The notes: generated by a model from the sequence alone, not told the origin. A DNA stretch of 64,000 nt from Fuerstiella sp. (GCA_029245955.1 JAQWOH010000047.1:1-64000); one strand, 5' to 3'; shown: positions 17,757 to 28,564, counted from the first letter of the stretch. Made by a program: numbers and translations.

Positions 17757-19853
17757 ATGTCTGACATATCACGACAGTGCCAGTTGGGCATGCGCGTCCT
17801 GGCGACAGGCGTACTGTTGTGCAGCTGCGGCTGCGCCAGCAGTCTGCTGAATCTGTCGGGCGCAAACGCCATCGGCTCGAAGTTTGCCGACATGGTCAGC
17901 GGCGAGCGACAACGGGTTGTGCGCAAGGAGGAAGACAACGACTTCGGAACGAAAGTCGAAACACCGTTGTTGCGCGAGTACATCAGTGTGACGGGTAATA
18001 ACCTGGTGGCGCTGCGTGGTGTTGGTCTGGTGACGGGCCTGGACGGCACTGGCGGAGATCCGCCACCGTCACACCTGCGCACGGAACTGCTGGAAGAAAT
18101 GACGCGACGCGGGATCAAGAATCCCGGCCACATACTCGCCTCAAGAAACACTGCGGTTGTCATTGTAACGGCCTACTTGCCTGCGATGGTCAGGGAAGAT
18201 CAGCGATTTGATGTGCGAGCTGTGTTGCCGCCAAACAGTGAAGCGACCAGCTTAAAGGGAGGGTGGTTGCTGGAAACCCGTTTGTCGGAAGAACAATCCA
18301 TTGCCGGTCGAGGCAATGTTAAGGGACATCAGTATGCGATGGCTCATGGAGCAATTCTGACGGCGCTGGGCGACGGGGGCAGCAAAAAAGCCAGTCCGGC
18401 AATGCTGCGTCGAGGTTCGATTCCCGGTGGTGCTGTATCGAACACAGAACGGAACCTGAAAGTCATCCTTAGAAACGAAAATCGTGGACTCAAGACGTCC
18501 AAGCGAATTGAAAATGCGATTTCAAGTCGACTGCACGACTACAACCGCTTTGGTCAGCGGATTCCAATGGCCGAAGCCAAAACGGATCTGATGATCGAGT
18601 TGAAGGTCCATCCGCTTTATCGCAATAATTTTCCGCGGTACCAGCAGATGATTCGCAGCATCGCGTACAAAGAGACCGATATTGGCCGCCGGCTGCGAAC
18701 CGAAGAACTGGCTCGAAAGATATTGGAGCCGGAAACGACCGAACAGGCTGCTCTGCAGCTGGAGGCCATTGGAGGCGATGGTATTCCCTTCCTGAAAACT
18801 GCTCTGCGAAGTTCAAACCTGGAAGTTCGTTTTCATGCGGCTCAGGCACTGGCGTATCTGGAAGACAGCAGTGGTGTTGAGGTGTTGAAGCAGGCGGCGA
18901 TGGAAGAATCCGCTTTCCGCGTGTATGCACTCGCGGCTCTATCGATTATTTCCGATGCTGATGGTGTGGTGGCCCTGCGCGAACTGCTGTCGGAGGATTC
19001 ACTTGAAACTCGCTACGGAGCGGTTCGAGCGTTAAAGGAAAACAATCCACATGATCCGGGGCTGGGAACCCGTATCTACGCGCACAAATTCGTGCTGCAT
19101 GCGATTGAATCCGACGCGACCCCGGCCGTCCATGTTGTACGGTATCGTGCTCCGGAAGTCGTTGTGTTTGGGTCACGCCAGGAGCTAAGGCTACCCGCTG
19201 TCCTGAACGTTGGTAATCGAATACGCGTGATGGGCGACGCTGGTGACAGTCATGTCACGATTTCGAAGTATGCACTGGGCCGCGATCCCGAACGTTTCGT
19301 CGTTTCAACAAACCTTGTCGAAATCATTAACAGTATTGCCGAACTTGGTGCAAGTTATCCTGACGTCGTACAAATGCTGCTGGAAGCTGATGCGCAGCAC
19401 AATCTTGCTGGCGAACTCGGTATTGATCGTCTGCCTCAGGCTGGTCGAGTCTTTCTGCGACGGTCCAGCGAGAGTGGCAGTACAGAAAAGAAAACGAAAC
19501 TGGGAACTCCGTCGCTGACACCGGGGCTGTTTGATCGGGTGGAAGAATCGGATCAGGACACGACCGAGGAAGACAATTCGTCACTGGCACGGATGTTTGC
19601 AGCGCGGGAGACCGGCGACGAAGACAGTAATGACATTGAACAGCCAGACGCAGCGACGGCGGCCGCTGTACCGGATAATGTCAATGACGAACAGATCACT
19701 GCAGCTGCGGACAACAGCGGTGCGAGTCTTTCGGAAGAGTCCCCCGCAGGTGATGCTTCGACGGAATTTGAAGTGGAACAGTCAGAATTTCGTGAGCCGC
19801 TTACTTCAAGAGTGCGTCGAGTCTTCTTTTCGCCGTTTCAGAAAGAGGAATGA
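17757..19853 (+). CDS. FlgI-like (flagellar P-ring) lipoprotein with HEAT repeats
   Basis: About 698 residues. The signal MRVLATGVLLCSCGC suggests a lipoprotein (candidate Cys 22, 24 or 26). Residues about 75-250 match FlgI, the flagellar P-ring protein: [68 protein letters not shown], and AHGAILTALG. FlgI normally has about 370 residues and a cleavable Sec signal. Here it is followed by HEAT-like repeats (about 325-430: VRFHAAQALAYLEDSSGVEV, YALAALSIISDADGVVAL, RYGAVRALKEN), a beta-rich part with RIRVMGDAGDSHVTISKYAL, and an acidic tail. No other flagellar gene is nearby, so a P-ring role is doubtful; an envelope ring or scaffold is a guess. It lies 82 bases before smc. The start could be ATG 17727. 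Confidence 0.8.
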   Translation: MSDISRQCQLGMRVLATGVLLCSCGCASSLLNLSGANAIGSKFADMVSGERQRVVRKEEDNDFGTKVETPLLREYISVTGNNLVALRGVGLVTGLDGTGGDPPPSHLRTELLEEMTRRGIKNPGHILASRNTAVVIVTAYLPAMVREDQRFDVRAVLPPNSEATSLKGGWLLETRLSEEQSIAGRGNVKGHQYAMAHGAILTALGDGGSKKASPAMLRRGSIPGGAVSNTERNLKVILRNENRGLKTSKRIENAISSRLHDYNRFGQRIPMAEAKTDLMIELKVHPLYRNNFPRYQQMIRSIAYKETDIGRRLRTEELARKILEPETTEQAALQLEAIGGDGIPFLKTALRSSNLEVRFHAAQALAYLEDSSGVEVLKQAAMEESAFRVYALAALSIISDADGVVALRELLSEDSLETRYGAVRALKENNPHDPGLGTRIYAHKFVLHAIESDATPAVHVVRYRAPEVVVFGSRQELRLPAVLNVGNRIRVMGDAGDSHVTISKYALGRDPERFVVSTNLVEIINSIAELGASYPDVVQMLLEADAQHNLAGELGIDRLPQAGRVFLRRSSESGSTEKKTKLGTPSLTPGLFDRVEESDQDTTEEDNSSLARMFAARETGDEDSNDIEQPDAATAAAVPDNVNDEQITAAADNSGASLSEESPAGDASTEFEVEQSEFREPLTSRVRRVFFSPFQKEE

Positions 19854-19935
19854 CTTTTCTGATCCGCGTTCTCAGGCCGGAGCCTGAGAGCCAGTCGTCA
19901 ATTCATCAGGCCCAAACAGACCGTTTCTCTATCCA

Positions 19936-22900
19936 ATGCTCAAGTCGCTCGAACTCTTCGGCTTCAAGAGTTTTGCCGACAAGACCGTCTTTGAATTCCA
20001 CGAAGGCATCACCGGCGTTGTGGGACCAAACGGTAGCGGCAAGAGCAACGTCGTAGACTCAATCAAGTGGCTGCTGGGCGATCAGAGCGCGAAGAGTCTT
20101 CGTGGCAAGGAGATGACAGATGTCATCTTCAACGGGTCGTCCAGCCGCGGTGGCGCTCAGTTTGCCGAAGCCACGCTTGTTTTTGACAACTCGTCGCGTT
20201 TTCTGCCACTGGAAAACGATGAAGTTTCGGTCGGTCGTCGCCTGTGGAAATCCGGTGATTCTGAGTATCTGATTAACCGGAACACGGCACGTTTGAAAGA
20301 CGTTCGTGAACTTCTGGTCGGAACGGGTGCCGGGGCTGCGTCCTATTGCATCATTGAGCAGGGGCGAGTCGACCAGATCCTGCAGTCCAACGCTGCCAAT
20401 CGCCGGCTCATCTTCGAAGAAGCTGCCGGAATCAGTCGCTTTAAGCAGCGGCGTAACGAAGCCGAACGCAGACTGGAACGTGTCGAACAAAACCTGCTGC
20501 GGCTGACGGATATCGTTGATGAGGTCGAATCCCAGGTTAACGCGGTAAGGAATCAGGCAAAGCGGGCGATGCAGCTGCGTGATGTGTCCACGGAGCTTGA
20601 GAAGCTCTGGGTGGGCATGGTGGCGGACGATTTTCGTCGGCAGTCCATGGTGCGCGAGACGCTTACGAAGACGAAGGATGAAGCGTCGGCACATCTTACG
20701 GAAATGCGTGAGCGGCAGCAGCAGGCGGAACGGGAACTGACGAATGCCGATCTTGTGCTGGCTGAGGTTGACGACGAACTGCGCGAAGTGGAGCGGAATC
20801 GGGCGGAGCTTCGCAGTCGTATTGCCAGTCTGGAAACGACGTTGCGGCATCATTCCGGTCGTGAATCGGAACTGCAGTCCGAAGGGCTGCGTCTGACGCG
20901 TCAGCGAACGCTGATGGATGGCCGCGTCGGCGAAGCGGAGAAGGAAGAGCAACACCTGCAGAACGTCCTGGCCCTGGAACAGAAACGTTTTGCTGAACGC
21001 AGGAAGGAACAGGAAGATGGTGCAGCGCGTCTGCACGAACTGCACGCGTCGCTGGACACAGCACAGGCCGGTATTCAGCAGTCCCGCGACGAGTTGATTG
21101 AACAGAGTCGACAGAATACTGAGTTGGCGACACGGTTAGGCGGACTGCGGCATGAACAGCAGTCGCTGCAACAGCGTCGCGGTGAACTGTTGGAGGCACG
21201 TGACGTTCTGATTGCGGAGACCACAGATCTTGAACAGCAGCTGAAGAACCAGAACGAATTGATGGATACGGCACAGGCCGCACTGCACGCCGCTGAAGAA
21301 TTCGGCGACCGTTTGCTGAATGAACGTGATGATCTGCTGAATGAACAGTCCCAGTCGCGTGATTCTCTGGCCGAATTGCGCGAGCAGCGCAGTGCGGCTG
21401 TCGCCAGAAAGACGGTGCTTGAGGATCTGGAAGTCCGTCAGGAAGGGTTTGGCATTGGTGCACGGGAAATCCTGAAACGTGCAGAAGAAGGCGCGTCCGA
21501 ACCGTGGAGTCTGATTCGCGGCAGCGTGGCTGACCTGCTCGATGTTGATATGGAAAATGCAGCACTGCTGGAAGTTGCGCTGTCAGGCAGAGCCCAGTTG
21601 CTGGTCATTGACAGGTTGTCGCCTCTGATTGACTACTTGAACTCCGGACGTTGCCAGATTACCGACCGAGTCGGTTTTGTGTCGCTTGAGGATTCTGCTC
21701 CGGCCGCTGCGTCTGAACAAGATTCTGCCCGTGATCCGGAAACAAAAGGTCCGCCAGACACTGATGGCACCGCGCACAAAGGTTCGCAGAATCCGACCTG
21801 GTGCGGTGACCTGGCACTGGGAATGTTCGGAGATGACTGGCTGGACTCTGATATCGGACCGTTAGTCAGTGAAGAATTTGTACCGGAACTTAATGTCACA
21901 TGGGTAGACGAAAATGGCGAGATACCGATCGCAAAGTCCGTGTTTTCTTCTTTAAATTCAAAGGTTGTCAGTCTTGTCGACATGCCGGGTGTCGTTGGTC
22001 GAGCTGACAGTTTGGCGCGATCACCCAGACACATTCCCACTCTGGCTTCGCAATTACTGGCCGACACGTGGGTCGTCCAGTCCCTCAACGATGCTCTGCG
22101 TCTGCAGACGGAAGTAGGTGACGATTACAGGTTTATTACGCTGCAGGGAGAGCTGGTCGAAAAGGACCGCACGCTGTTCACTGGCAGCATTCGCAGTGAA
22201 TCTGCTGTTGTGTCTCGCAAGAGTGAACTGCGCCGTTTGAAAAATGAACTGCATCGCATTGAACACCTTGTTTCTGAAAGAGATATAAGGCTGCAGAAAA
22301 TTGTCGGATTCATCGAATCGGCCGACGAAGAACTGCAAACCGGGCGGGACACCGTCAATCGCTGTACAGCAGAACTCAGAACACATCAGCAGTCGGTTGC
22401 CGAACTGCAGCAGGCGATGAACGCTGGTCAGGCCAACGACAGAAAGCTGACGGATCAGTTGGGTTCGTTGAGTGCAGCAATTGCGACACTTGAAGAACAG
22501 ATTGTCGACGGTCGTACAGAACAGGAAGCTGCAGAAGAACAATTCGAAAAGCTTCAGGGACTGATCGAAGCGGCCGAACGTGATCTGGTTGAGGACCGTC
22601 GACAGGTTGATATTCTGGAAAAAGGCAGGACGGAAGCGGATCTGGAACTCACCCGATCAGAAGAAAGACTGCTGGGAATTCGTGACGCTGTTGAACGGCT
22701 GGAAGACGATCTGCAGCAGCGCAGACTTCAGCAGCAGGAAGCGGCCCGGCGTCAAAAGGTCGGCACGGAGCGGCTGGCCGAGCTCAACCTGAGCCAGTTG
22801 AACGTCAATGCTGAAATGTCTGAGCTGCACGTAAATGATGATCAGCTGACAACTCGGATCATGCAGCGCAGCGAAGCCCGCCAACTACTGCGGCAACATC

Positions 22901-24000
22901 GTCAGGAGGCGACTGCAGCCGAGCAACAGGCACGGGAGACCTGTCGTCAGCACGAAACGATGTTCCACGAAGCCGAAATGAAGATTAATGCGATCAATCA
23001 CCAGCTTGAGACCTCAGCGGAACGCATTCAGGACGAATTTCAGATCTCAGTTGAACAGGCGGTTCAGTCCGGTCGATCTGCCATTGCCGTCTGGCTGACC
23101 GAACACGCTGATGCCGACAGTGAAACACTTTCCATAGACGAGGACGGGCAGAACGATGTGCAGGTCCATGGTGATGACTCACCTGAGACGGCAGCAACGG
23201 ATTCCGCAGGCGGTTCGTTTGACGAACCCCTTGAGATCACGGTTGACGATGCTTCGGTTCAGCAGATTCTGCGCGATGACGAACGATACGAGCCGCTGCG
23301 TGCAGCTGTAGACGACCGCATCGGACAGCTTCGCAGACAGCTGAAGAAGATTGGCAATGTCGGCACCGAAAGCCTCAATAACCTGAATGAACTGGAATCT
23401 CGCTTTGGTCGACTGCACTCGCAGCTGCAGGATCTTGAAGCCGCCCGAGATACGCTTCGTGAAATGGTGCGGCAGATTAACGTTGAGAGCCAACGCATGT
23501 TCGAGGAATCGTTCGAATGTATTCGCGGACATTTTCGCGAACTGTTCCGGCGTCTGTTTGGCGGCGGAGAAGCAGACGTCATTCTGGAAGATCCTGAAGA
23601 TGTGCTGGAATGTGCGATCGATGTCGTCGCCCGGCCTCCTGGCAAGGAGTTACGCAGTATTTCCCTGCTCAGCGGTGGAGAAAAGACAATGACTGCAGTT
23701 GCATTGCTGCTGTCTATCTTTAAGAGTCGGCCAAGTCCGTTCTGTATTCTGGATGAAGTGGATGCTGCTCTTGATGATGCCAACATCGCGCGATTTGTGG
23801 GTGTCCTGAAAGATTTCCAGCAGGAGACACAGTTCATCATGATTACCCACCGCAAGCCAACTATGGCCGTGACTGATGTTCTGTATGGTGTGACAATGGA
23901 GGAATCCGGCATTTCGAAGCGATTGGTTGTCAGATTTGAAGAAATTGACGAAAAGGGCAACTTCGTTCCGCGACAGGGCACTCAGAATCGTGCGGCCTGA
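19936..24000 (+). CDS. smc: Chromosome segregation protein SMC
   Basis: A 1354-residue SMC, longer than the usual 1150-1200. It starts [20 protein letters not shown], with Walker A GPNGSGKS at 30-37 and the Q-loop region near 140. Long coiled-coil arms, rich in Glu, Gln, Arg and Leu, flank the hinge at about 480-720. The hinge region contains an extra acidic, low-complexity stretch (about 583-620). The C-terminal head has LSGGEK at 1245-1250 and Walker [15 protein letters not shown] at about 1270-1283. SMC dimers with ScpA and ScpB organise and segregate the chromosome. scpA and scpB are not in the window. It follows the FlgI-like gene by 82 bases in the same direction, so cotranscription is possible. 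A hairpin straddles its stop. Confidence 0.96.
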   Translation: MLKSLELFGFKSFADKTVFEFHEGITGVVGPNGSGKSNVVDSIKWLLGDQSAKSLRGKEMTDVIFNGSSSRGGAQFAEATLVFDNSSRFLPLENDEVSVGRRLWKSGDSEYLINRNTARLKDVRELLVGTGAGAASYCIIEQGRVDQILQSNAANRRLIFEEAAGISRFKQRRNEAERRLERVEQNLLRLTDIVDEVESQVNAVRNQAKRAMQLRDVSTELEKLWVGMVADDFRRQSMVRETLTKTKDEASAHLTEMRERQQQAERELTNADLVLAEVDDELREVERNRAELRSRIASLETTLRHHSGRESELQSEGLRLTRQRTLMDGRVGEAEKEEQHLQNVLALEQKRFAERRKEQEDGAARLHELHASLDTAQAGIQQSRDELIEQSRQNTELATRLGGLRHEQQSLQQRRGELLEARDVLIAETTDLEQQLKNQNELMDTAQAALHAAEEFGDRLLNERDDLLNEQSQSRDSLAELREQRSAAVARKTVLEDLEVRQEGFGIGAREILKRAEEGASEPWSLIRGSVADLLDVDMENAALLEVALSGRAQLLVIDRLSPLIDYLNSGRCQITDRVGFVSLEDSAPAAASEQDSARDPETKGPPDTDGTAHKGSQNPTWCGDLALGMFGDDWLDSDIGPLVSEEFVPELNVTWVDENGEIPIAKSVFSSLNSKVVSLVDMPGVVGRADSLARSPRHIPTLASQLLADTWVVQSLNDALRLQTEVGDDYRFITLQGELVEKDRTLFTGSIRSESAVVSRKSELRRLKNELHRIEHLVSERDIRLQKIVGFIESADEELQTGRDTVNRCTAELRTHQQSVAELQQAMNAGQANDRKLTDQLGSLSAAIATLEEQIVDGRTEQEAAEEQFEKLQGLIEAAERDLVEDRRQVDILEKGRTEADLELTRSEERLLGIRDAVERLEDDLQQRRLQQQEAARRQKVGTERLAELNLSQLNVNAEMSELHVNDDQLTTRIMQRSEARQLLRQHRQEATAAEQQARETCRQHETMFHEAEMKINAINHQLETSAERIQDEFQISVEQAVQSGRSAIAVWLTEHADADSETLSIDEDGQNDVQVHGDDSPETAATDSAGGSFDEPLEITVDDASVQQILRDDERYEPLRAAVDDRIGQLRRQLKKIGNVGTESLNNLNELESRFGRLHSQLQDLEAARDTLREMVRQINVESQRMFEESFECIRGHFRELFRRLFGGGEADVILEDPEDVLECAIDVVARPPGKELRSISLLSGGEKTMTAVALLLSIFKSRPSPFCILDEVDAALDDANIARFVGVLKDFQQETQFIMITHRKPTMAVTDVLYGVTMEESGISKRLVVRFEEIDEKGNFVPRQGTQNRAA

Positions 24001-24014
24001 CAAGATTCTGAGTG
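23979..24014 (+). terminator. Perfect inverted repeat spanning the smc stop codon
   Basis: CACTCAGAATC (23979-23989) and GATTCTGAGTG (24004-24014) form an 11-base perfect stem around a 14-base loop that contains the smc TGA. No T-run follows, so it is not a textbook intrinsic terminator; it may be a 3'-end stabiliser or cooperate with Rho. Confidence 0.5.
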
Positions 24015-24778
24015 GGACGGGCGGCAGACGATAAGTCCCTGTGTTCACTCGACAGCCACTGTTTCCGTCTCGCACGCACGGAAAACCTGCAGCGGGTAGC
24101 TTCTGCCAGCAGAATTCCAAAGAAAAGTTTGCTGCCGAATGCAGCGCTGGATATGGGTGGGGAAGCTGGGTTGACTCTGTCGGTCTGGTTATCTGAGAAC
24201 GGTGGCAGGGACTGGATGGCGACAGATTGTGCCTGCAACTCCGCGAATGCGAGTTATGAAGAAGATAGGCAAGTCTTACAGCAGGTTGTTCTCCTTCAGG
24301 TGTTGTTGACGGGGCAGGTAGTACCCTGTGCAGCGCTGTTAAGAAGCTTAAAGTCGGCGCTACCGGATTGACGAAAACTTTCTCAGGCGAATGTCACCTG
24401 TTGTGACAGTGAGCAACCCGATGCTCGCTGTAGGGAGGCCAGGATCATGACCGGCTCGTTCGCCAGGGGGGATAATCAGTTTCGACCGTGCAGAATGGAA
24501 TCTGTCTGTGTGGTTGCGCGGCTTTTCGCGTAATCCTCGATCTCTGATCATCCTTCCGCCCCAATGTGTCATGTGATGATGCAGGGTTGCCCGCACGCAA
24601 CTCAAATTGGACCCCTGTCACTTCCCCGACCCGTAATCTGATTGCGGTCACACGACGTTCTGATTTTTTGGACATTGTTCCGGCAAATCATCCGCGGTTG
24701 GACAGTAGGGGGTGACGATTCGGTTTCTCAGGACGGGAAGCCGGGTTGTGAAGTGAGAATTGATTGGAGAGCCCGCCC
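24015..24778. other. Intergenic region between smc and the HTH-receiver gene
   Basis: About 760 bases without a supported gene. A 76-codon minus frame (24675-24445) starting MSKKSERRVTAIRLRVGEVT and an 81-codon frame in another register were inspected, but neither shows a family pattern. The length suggests decayed DNA or a long leader for the regulator gene. A GGAGAG ribosome site lies just before ATG 24779. Confidence 0.35.
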
Positions 24779-25351
24779 ATGAAAACGATCTTCACTACTG
24801 GACAGGTAGCTAAGATCTGTAAAGTTGCCCCGCGGACGGTCTCGAAGTGGTTCGACTCCGGACGACTTCGCGGCTATCGAATTCCTGGCTCACAGGACAG
24901 GCGCATTCCTCGCGAACATCTGATTCGCTTCCTTAAGGAACATGGAATGCCCCTCGGTGAGTTGGAAGACGAAGCGATGGGTAAGATTCTGTTGGTTGGA
25001 TCAGACGGCACGACTCGTTCGAGTCTTGACGAAATGATGGCCAACGATGACTTTAAGATCGAAACTGCCTCCAGTGGCTTTGAAGCCGGAATCCAGGCTG
25101 AGTCTGTTCACCCCGATTGTGTGGTGGTCGACTTTGTTATGGGCCGCGAAGAAGCTTTGATGATCGCACAGAATCTCAAGAAGAACGGTGAGTACGAAGA
25201 GACCGTTTTGATTGGACTTCTGAGTGACGAAGACAATGCGTCCGGTTTCGACCGAACTGTCTTCAACGAAACGTTTCGTAAACCGTTCGACGCAGCATTG
25301 CTGGCCGAACGAATTCGAACGCTCGTAAACCGCAGAAAGCAACTGGCCTAG
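24779..25351 (+). CDS. Excisionase-type HTH fused to a response-regulator receiver
   Basis: A 190-residue regulator. Residues 1-55 form a MerR/excisionase-like helix-turn-helix: FTTGQVAKICKVAPRTVSKW, FDSGRLRGYRIPGSQDRRIP, which binds DNA. Residues about 68-185 form a CheY-like receiver: KILLVGSDG, PDCVVVDFVMG with the phosphoacceptor candidate D118, LIGLLSD with S149, and FRKPFD with the conserved K168. The usual pair of acidic residues after the first strand is reduced (S75-D76), so Mg2+ binding and phosphorylation may be altered. The order DNA-binding first, receiver last, is the reverse of most response regulators. ATG 24779 follows GGAGAG. No histidine kinase is nearby. Confidence 0.85.
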   Translation: MKTIFTTGQVAKICKVAPRTVSKWFDSGRLRGYRIPGSQDRRIPREHLIRFLKEHGMPLGELEDEAMGKILLVGSDGTTRSSLDEMMANDDFKIETASSGFEAGIQAESVHPDCVVVDFVMGREEALMIAQNLKKNGEYEETVLIGLLSDEDNASGFDRTVFNETFRKPFDAALLAERIRTLVNRRKQLA

Positions 25352-25511
25352 TCAGTTGATAAGGCAAGGCACCGTTCGCGGTGCTGACCCTGGAAACATG
25401 CCATCACGGGGTTCATTCTTTCGAGAATGAGCTTCTGATGGCATTTTTTCTGCGCGCTGGCTTCCCGCACTGCAGCGGCAACCGGAATTGCGTCTTCTTT
25501 GAGCCCGGTAC

Positions 25512-25529
25512 GACCACCGCCGGGTGGTC
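25512..25529 (+). terminator. Probable intrinsic terminator or hairpin
   Basis: GACCACC (25512-25518) and GGTGGTC (25523-25529) form a perfect 7-base stem with loop GCCG, followed by TTGTTGCTT. It is GC-rich with a weak T-rich tail, 160 bases after the HTH-receiver stop. It could end that transcript. Confidence 0.5.
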
Positions 25530-25630
25530 TTGTTGCTTGCAACAGGGGTTGCGCAGCAATATGAGGCGACTTTCTGCCGCATTGATTGCGATCAGGTCAT
25601 TTAACCGCCGCCTGATGTGCCTGGGGCACC

Positions 25631-25648
25631 CCGTTTGCTGGCAAACGG
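25631..25648. other. Perfect inverted repeat upstream of the M16 peptidase
   Basis: CCGTTTGC (25631-25638) and GCAAACGG (25641-25648) are separated by TG. It lies about 180 bases before the peptidase start. It may be an operator-like palindrome or an RNA hairpin. The rest of 25352-25828 shows no gene: a TTG- or ATG-started extension of the peptidase frame from 25688 lacks a signal peptide and is not accepted. Confidence 0.4.
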
Positions 25649-25828
25649 TACTACCCAGCTGACGTACCCGACTCGCCAGGTGATCCGATGCACCCGGACA
25701 CCCAACTCGTTGCCGCTGATCATTCAATCGTCGCTGCAGACCTGCTAGCATCCAGCACTGGCTCGCCGGACGAAGTGCCTGCGATGCCAAACGATGTTCA
25801 CCGCCCCGATCCTGTGTGGAACCTCACC

Positions 25829-28564
25829 ATGAATCGCTTGCTCACGCTTTCTCAATTGTTGCTGATTGGTACGGTGTTTTCCGGACCTGTCCTGTCGGAA
25901 GACGCTATGCCGAAACAGATTCGATCGATCGAGGGGATTACCGAATACGAACTGGACAATGGCCTGCAGGTGCTGTTGCTGCCGGACGCGTCACGACCGA
26001 CCGTTACGGTGAATCTGACGATCTTTGTTGGCTCACGGCACGAAGGCTACGGCGAAGCTGGCATGGCGCACCTGCTGGAACACATGGTCTTCAAAGGCAC
26101 ACCCGACCATCCTGAAATACCCAAAGTCATGAAGGAACGTGGAGCGCAATTTAATGGGACAACATGGCTGGACCGCACCAACTACTATGAAACTCTGCCT
26201 GCCAGCGACGAAAATCTGGAATTCGCCATTCATCTGGAGGCAGACCGCATGGTTAACAGCTTTATTAAGGCCGAAGACCTGGCTTCCGAAATGACCGTCG
26301 TTCGCAATGAGTTTGAACGAGGCGAGAACAGCCCCTCACGAGTGCTGATGCAGCGGATGATGGGGGCGGCGTATGAGTGGCATAATTACGGTAAATCAAC
26401 GATCGGAAATCGAGCTGACATCGAACGCGTTCCTGTTGCCAATTTAAAGGAGTTTTACAATCGCTTCTATCAGCCCGACAACGCGATGCTCGTTGTCGCC
26501 GGCAAGTTTGAGCCGGAGAAAGCATTGAAGCTGACTCAACAGTACTTCGGCGCACTGCCGCGGCCGGAACGCAGACTCAATCGCACCTATACAGAAGAGC
26601 CTGCTCAGGATGGTGAACGGCTGGTCACGCTGCGACGAGTCGGCGAAGTGCCCATGGCTGGTTTAACGTATCACATTCCTGCCGGCGGCCATCCGGATTA
26701 TCCGGCGGTTGACGTCCTTTCCACGATCATGGCAACGGAACCGTCCGGGCGCCTTTACGACAGCCTTGTCAAGAAGCGACAGGCAGCGTCTGTTTTCGGA
26801 TCGACATTCGCCCTGCATGATCCGGGGATCGTACTGTTTGGCGGCGAGTCGGCGCAGGGCATTGACGGTGCCGACCTGCTGCAGGGCATGATTGACGTTG
26901 TGGAAGGTGCTGCCAAAGAGGGCTTTACGGATCAGGAAGTGGAACGAGCCAGGCAGGAACTGTTGAAGCGGCGAGAACTAAACGTCGCCAGTTCCCGAGG
27001 CATCGCGGTTGAACTCAGCGAATGGGCGGCTCAGGGCGACTGGAGATTGTTCTTTCTGTATCGGGACCGTCTTGAAAATGTAACGGCCGATGATGTTCAG
27101 CGTGTTGCAGCCGCATATCTGATCGAGAACAATCGCACGGCCGGCCTGTTTGAACCCACCGAAGGACCGGAACGGGTGGCCGTTCCGGCCACGCCGGATC
27201 TGGCAGAAATGATTGGCGACTACAAAGGTCGTGAACAGATCGCCCAGGGTGAAGATTTTGATGTTGCACCGCTGGCGGTCGAAGATCGCATTTCGCGAGC
27301 TGAGTTGCAGACCGGGATCAAGGTCGCATTGCTGCCCAAGAAGACTCGAGGCGAAACGGTCAACCTGAAACTGACGCTGAGGTATGGCAGTCTGGAGACG
27401 TTAATGGGCAGGGCAGCCGCGGCAGAAATGATGCCTTCGATGCTCACCAAAGGTACCGAAAACATGTCGCGTCAGGATATTAAGGATGCTCTGGACACTT
27501 ATCGTGCTCAGTTGCGGGTCTCCGGGAGTCCTGGCGAAGTTCAGGTGACTCTGCAGACTCTCCGCAGCAACCTGCTGCCAGCACTCGAGATTATCAGCGA
27601 GGTGCTGCGAAACCCCGTCTTTCCGGCAGAAGAACTTGAGCTGATCAGGGAAGCACGCCTTTCATCGGCTGAACAGCGACTGGTTGATCCCACGTCGATC
27701 GCTTCAAACACTGTTCAGAGGAAGATAAGCGTTTATGAGTCTGACGATCCACGTTACATCGCCAGCCTGACGGAGGAAATTGATCGTATTAAGGGTGTGA
27801 CGATTGATCAGGTTAAGGATCTGCATGCTTCACTGCTGTCCGGTCAGCATGGCGAGTTGTCCATTGTTGGTGACTTCGAACCGGCTGAGGTTGGCTCTGC
27901 GATTGAGGCGATAACCGGCGGCTGGCAGTCCTCTGCGAAATACGATCGCATTCCGAATATTTCGGTGAACAATGAAAAGGGCGATCTGCAGAGAGTGAAC
28001 ACGCCGGGTAAGGCTCAGGCGACTTACTTCGCTGCTATGACGCTGCCGATTGGAAACGACGATCCGGACTATGCAGCATTGTCGCTGGGCAACTACATTC
28101 TTGGTGGCGGTGCGCTGTCGTCCCGCCTGGGAAATCGTGTTCGTCAGGACGAAGGCCTGTCGTATACCATTCAGTCGGCTTTTCAGGCCTCTGCCGTCGA
28201 CAAACGCAGCGTATTTTACGTGTTTGCAATCGTCAATCCGGACAATGCCGACAAGCTCCACGGCGTCATCCGGGAAGAGCTGGAGAAGCTGCTGAAGGAC
28301 GGTATTACGGAAGAAGAGTTAACTGAACAGAAGGCAGGTTTTCTACAGCGACAGGAACTTTCACGGACCAGTGACAGTTCACTGGCGTCTCTGATGGGGA
28401 CACATTCTCAGACTGGTCGCACTATGCAGTTCACCGCTGATTTTGAAAAGAAGCTTAGTGAGTTGACCGTTGCAGACGTGAATGCAGCCTTGCGGAAGCA
28501 CATTCAGCCGGACCGACTGTACATCGTAATGGCCGGAGATTTTGAAAAGGCAGAAGCTGAATAA
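25829..28564 (+). CDS. M16-family (pitrilysin-like) zinc metallopeptidase, exported
   Basis: A 911-residue protein with a Sec signal (MNRLLTLSQLLLIGTVFSGP, cleavage near VLS-ED). The inverted zinc motif H-x-x-E-H is HLLEH at residues 81-85, followed about 75 residues later by the third ligand Glu in NEFERGENSP. As usual for M16, the protein has two halves: the N-terminal half is catalytic, and the C-terminal half (from about 480) keeps the fold but lacks the zinc motif, with the R/Y pair region near LGNRVRQDEGLSYTIQSAF. Such enzymes degrade peptides in a closed chamber. ATG 25829 is taken because the signal peptide begins there. The stop overlaps the start of the S9 peptidase gene by one base (TAATG), indicating translational coupling. 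Confidence 0.92.
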   Translation: MNRLLTLSQLLLIGTVFSGPVLSEDAMPKQIRSIEGITEYELDNGLQVLLLPDASRPTVTVNLTIFVGSRHEGYGEAGMAHLLEHMVFKGTPDHPEIPKVMKERGAQFNGTTWLDRTNYYETLPASDENLEFAIHLEADRMVNSFIKAEDLASEMTVVRNEFERGENSPSRVLMQRMMGAAYEWHNYGKSTIGNRADIERVPVANLKEFYNRFYQPDNAMLVVAGKFEPEKALKLTQQYFGALPRPERRLNRTYTEEPAQDGERLVTLRRVGEVPMAGLTYHIPAGGHPDYPAVDVLSTIMATEPSGRLYDSLVKKRQAASVFGSTFALHDPGIVLFGGESAQGIDGADLLQGMIDVVEGAAKEGFTDQEVERARQELLKRRELNVASSRGIAVELSEWAAQGDWRLFFLYRDRLENVTADDVQRVAAAYLIENNRTAGLFEPTEGPERVAVPATPDLAEMIGDYKGREQIAQGEDFDVAPLAVEDRISRAELQTGIKVALLPKKTRGETVNLKLTLRYGSLETLMGRAAAAEMMPSMLTKGTENMSRQDIKDALDTYRAQLRVSGSPGEVQVTLQTLRSNLLPALEIISEVLRNPVFPAEELELIREARLSSAEQRLVDPTSIASNTVQRKISVYESDDPRYIASLTEEIDRIKGVTIDQVKDLHASLLSGQHGELSIVGDFEPAEVGSAIEAITGGWQSSAKYDRIPNISVNNEKGDLQRVNTPGKAQATYFAAMTLPIGNDDPDYAALSLGNYILGGGALSSRLGNRVRQDEGLSYTIQSAFQASAVDKRSVFYVFAIVNPDNADKLHGVIREELEKLLKDGITEEELTEQKAGFLQRQELSRTSDSSLASLMGTHSQTGRTMQFTADFEKKLSELTVADVNAALRKHIQPDRLYIVMAGDFEKAEAE

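Noticed and set aside
17757..19853. Part of a flagellar gene cluster
   Set aside because: Only the FlgI-like domain is present; no flg, fli or motor genes are found on either side, and the gene has HEAT repeats and a lipoprotein signal.
20059..21045. A 328-codon minus-strand frame inside smc
   Set aside because: It is antisense to the conserved SMC head and coiled coil and has no recognisable motifs.
24445..24675. A small basic minus-strand protein between smc and the HTH-receiver gene
   Set aside because: No ribosome site, no family pattern, and a competing frame in the same place; the evidence is too weak.
25631..25648. A riboswitch upstream of the peptidase operon
   Set aside because: Only one simple palindrome is seen; no conserved aptamer pattern was recognised.
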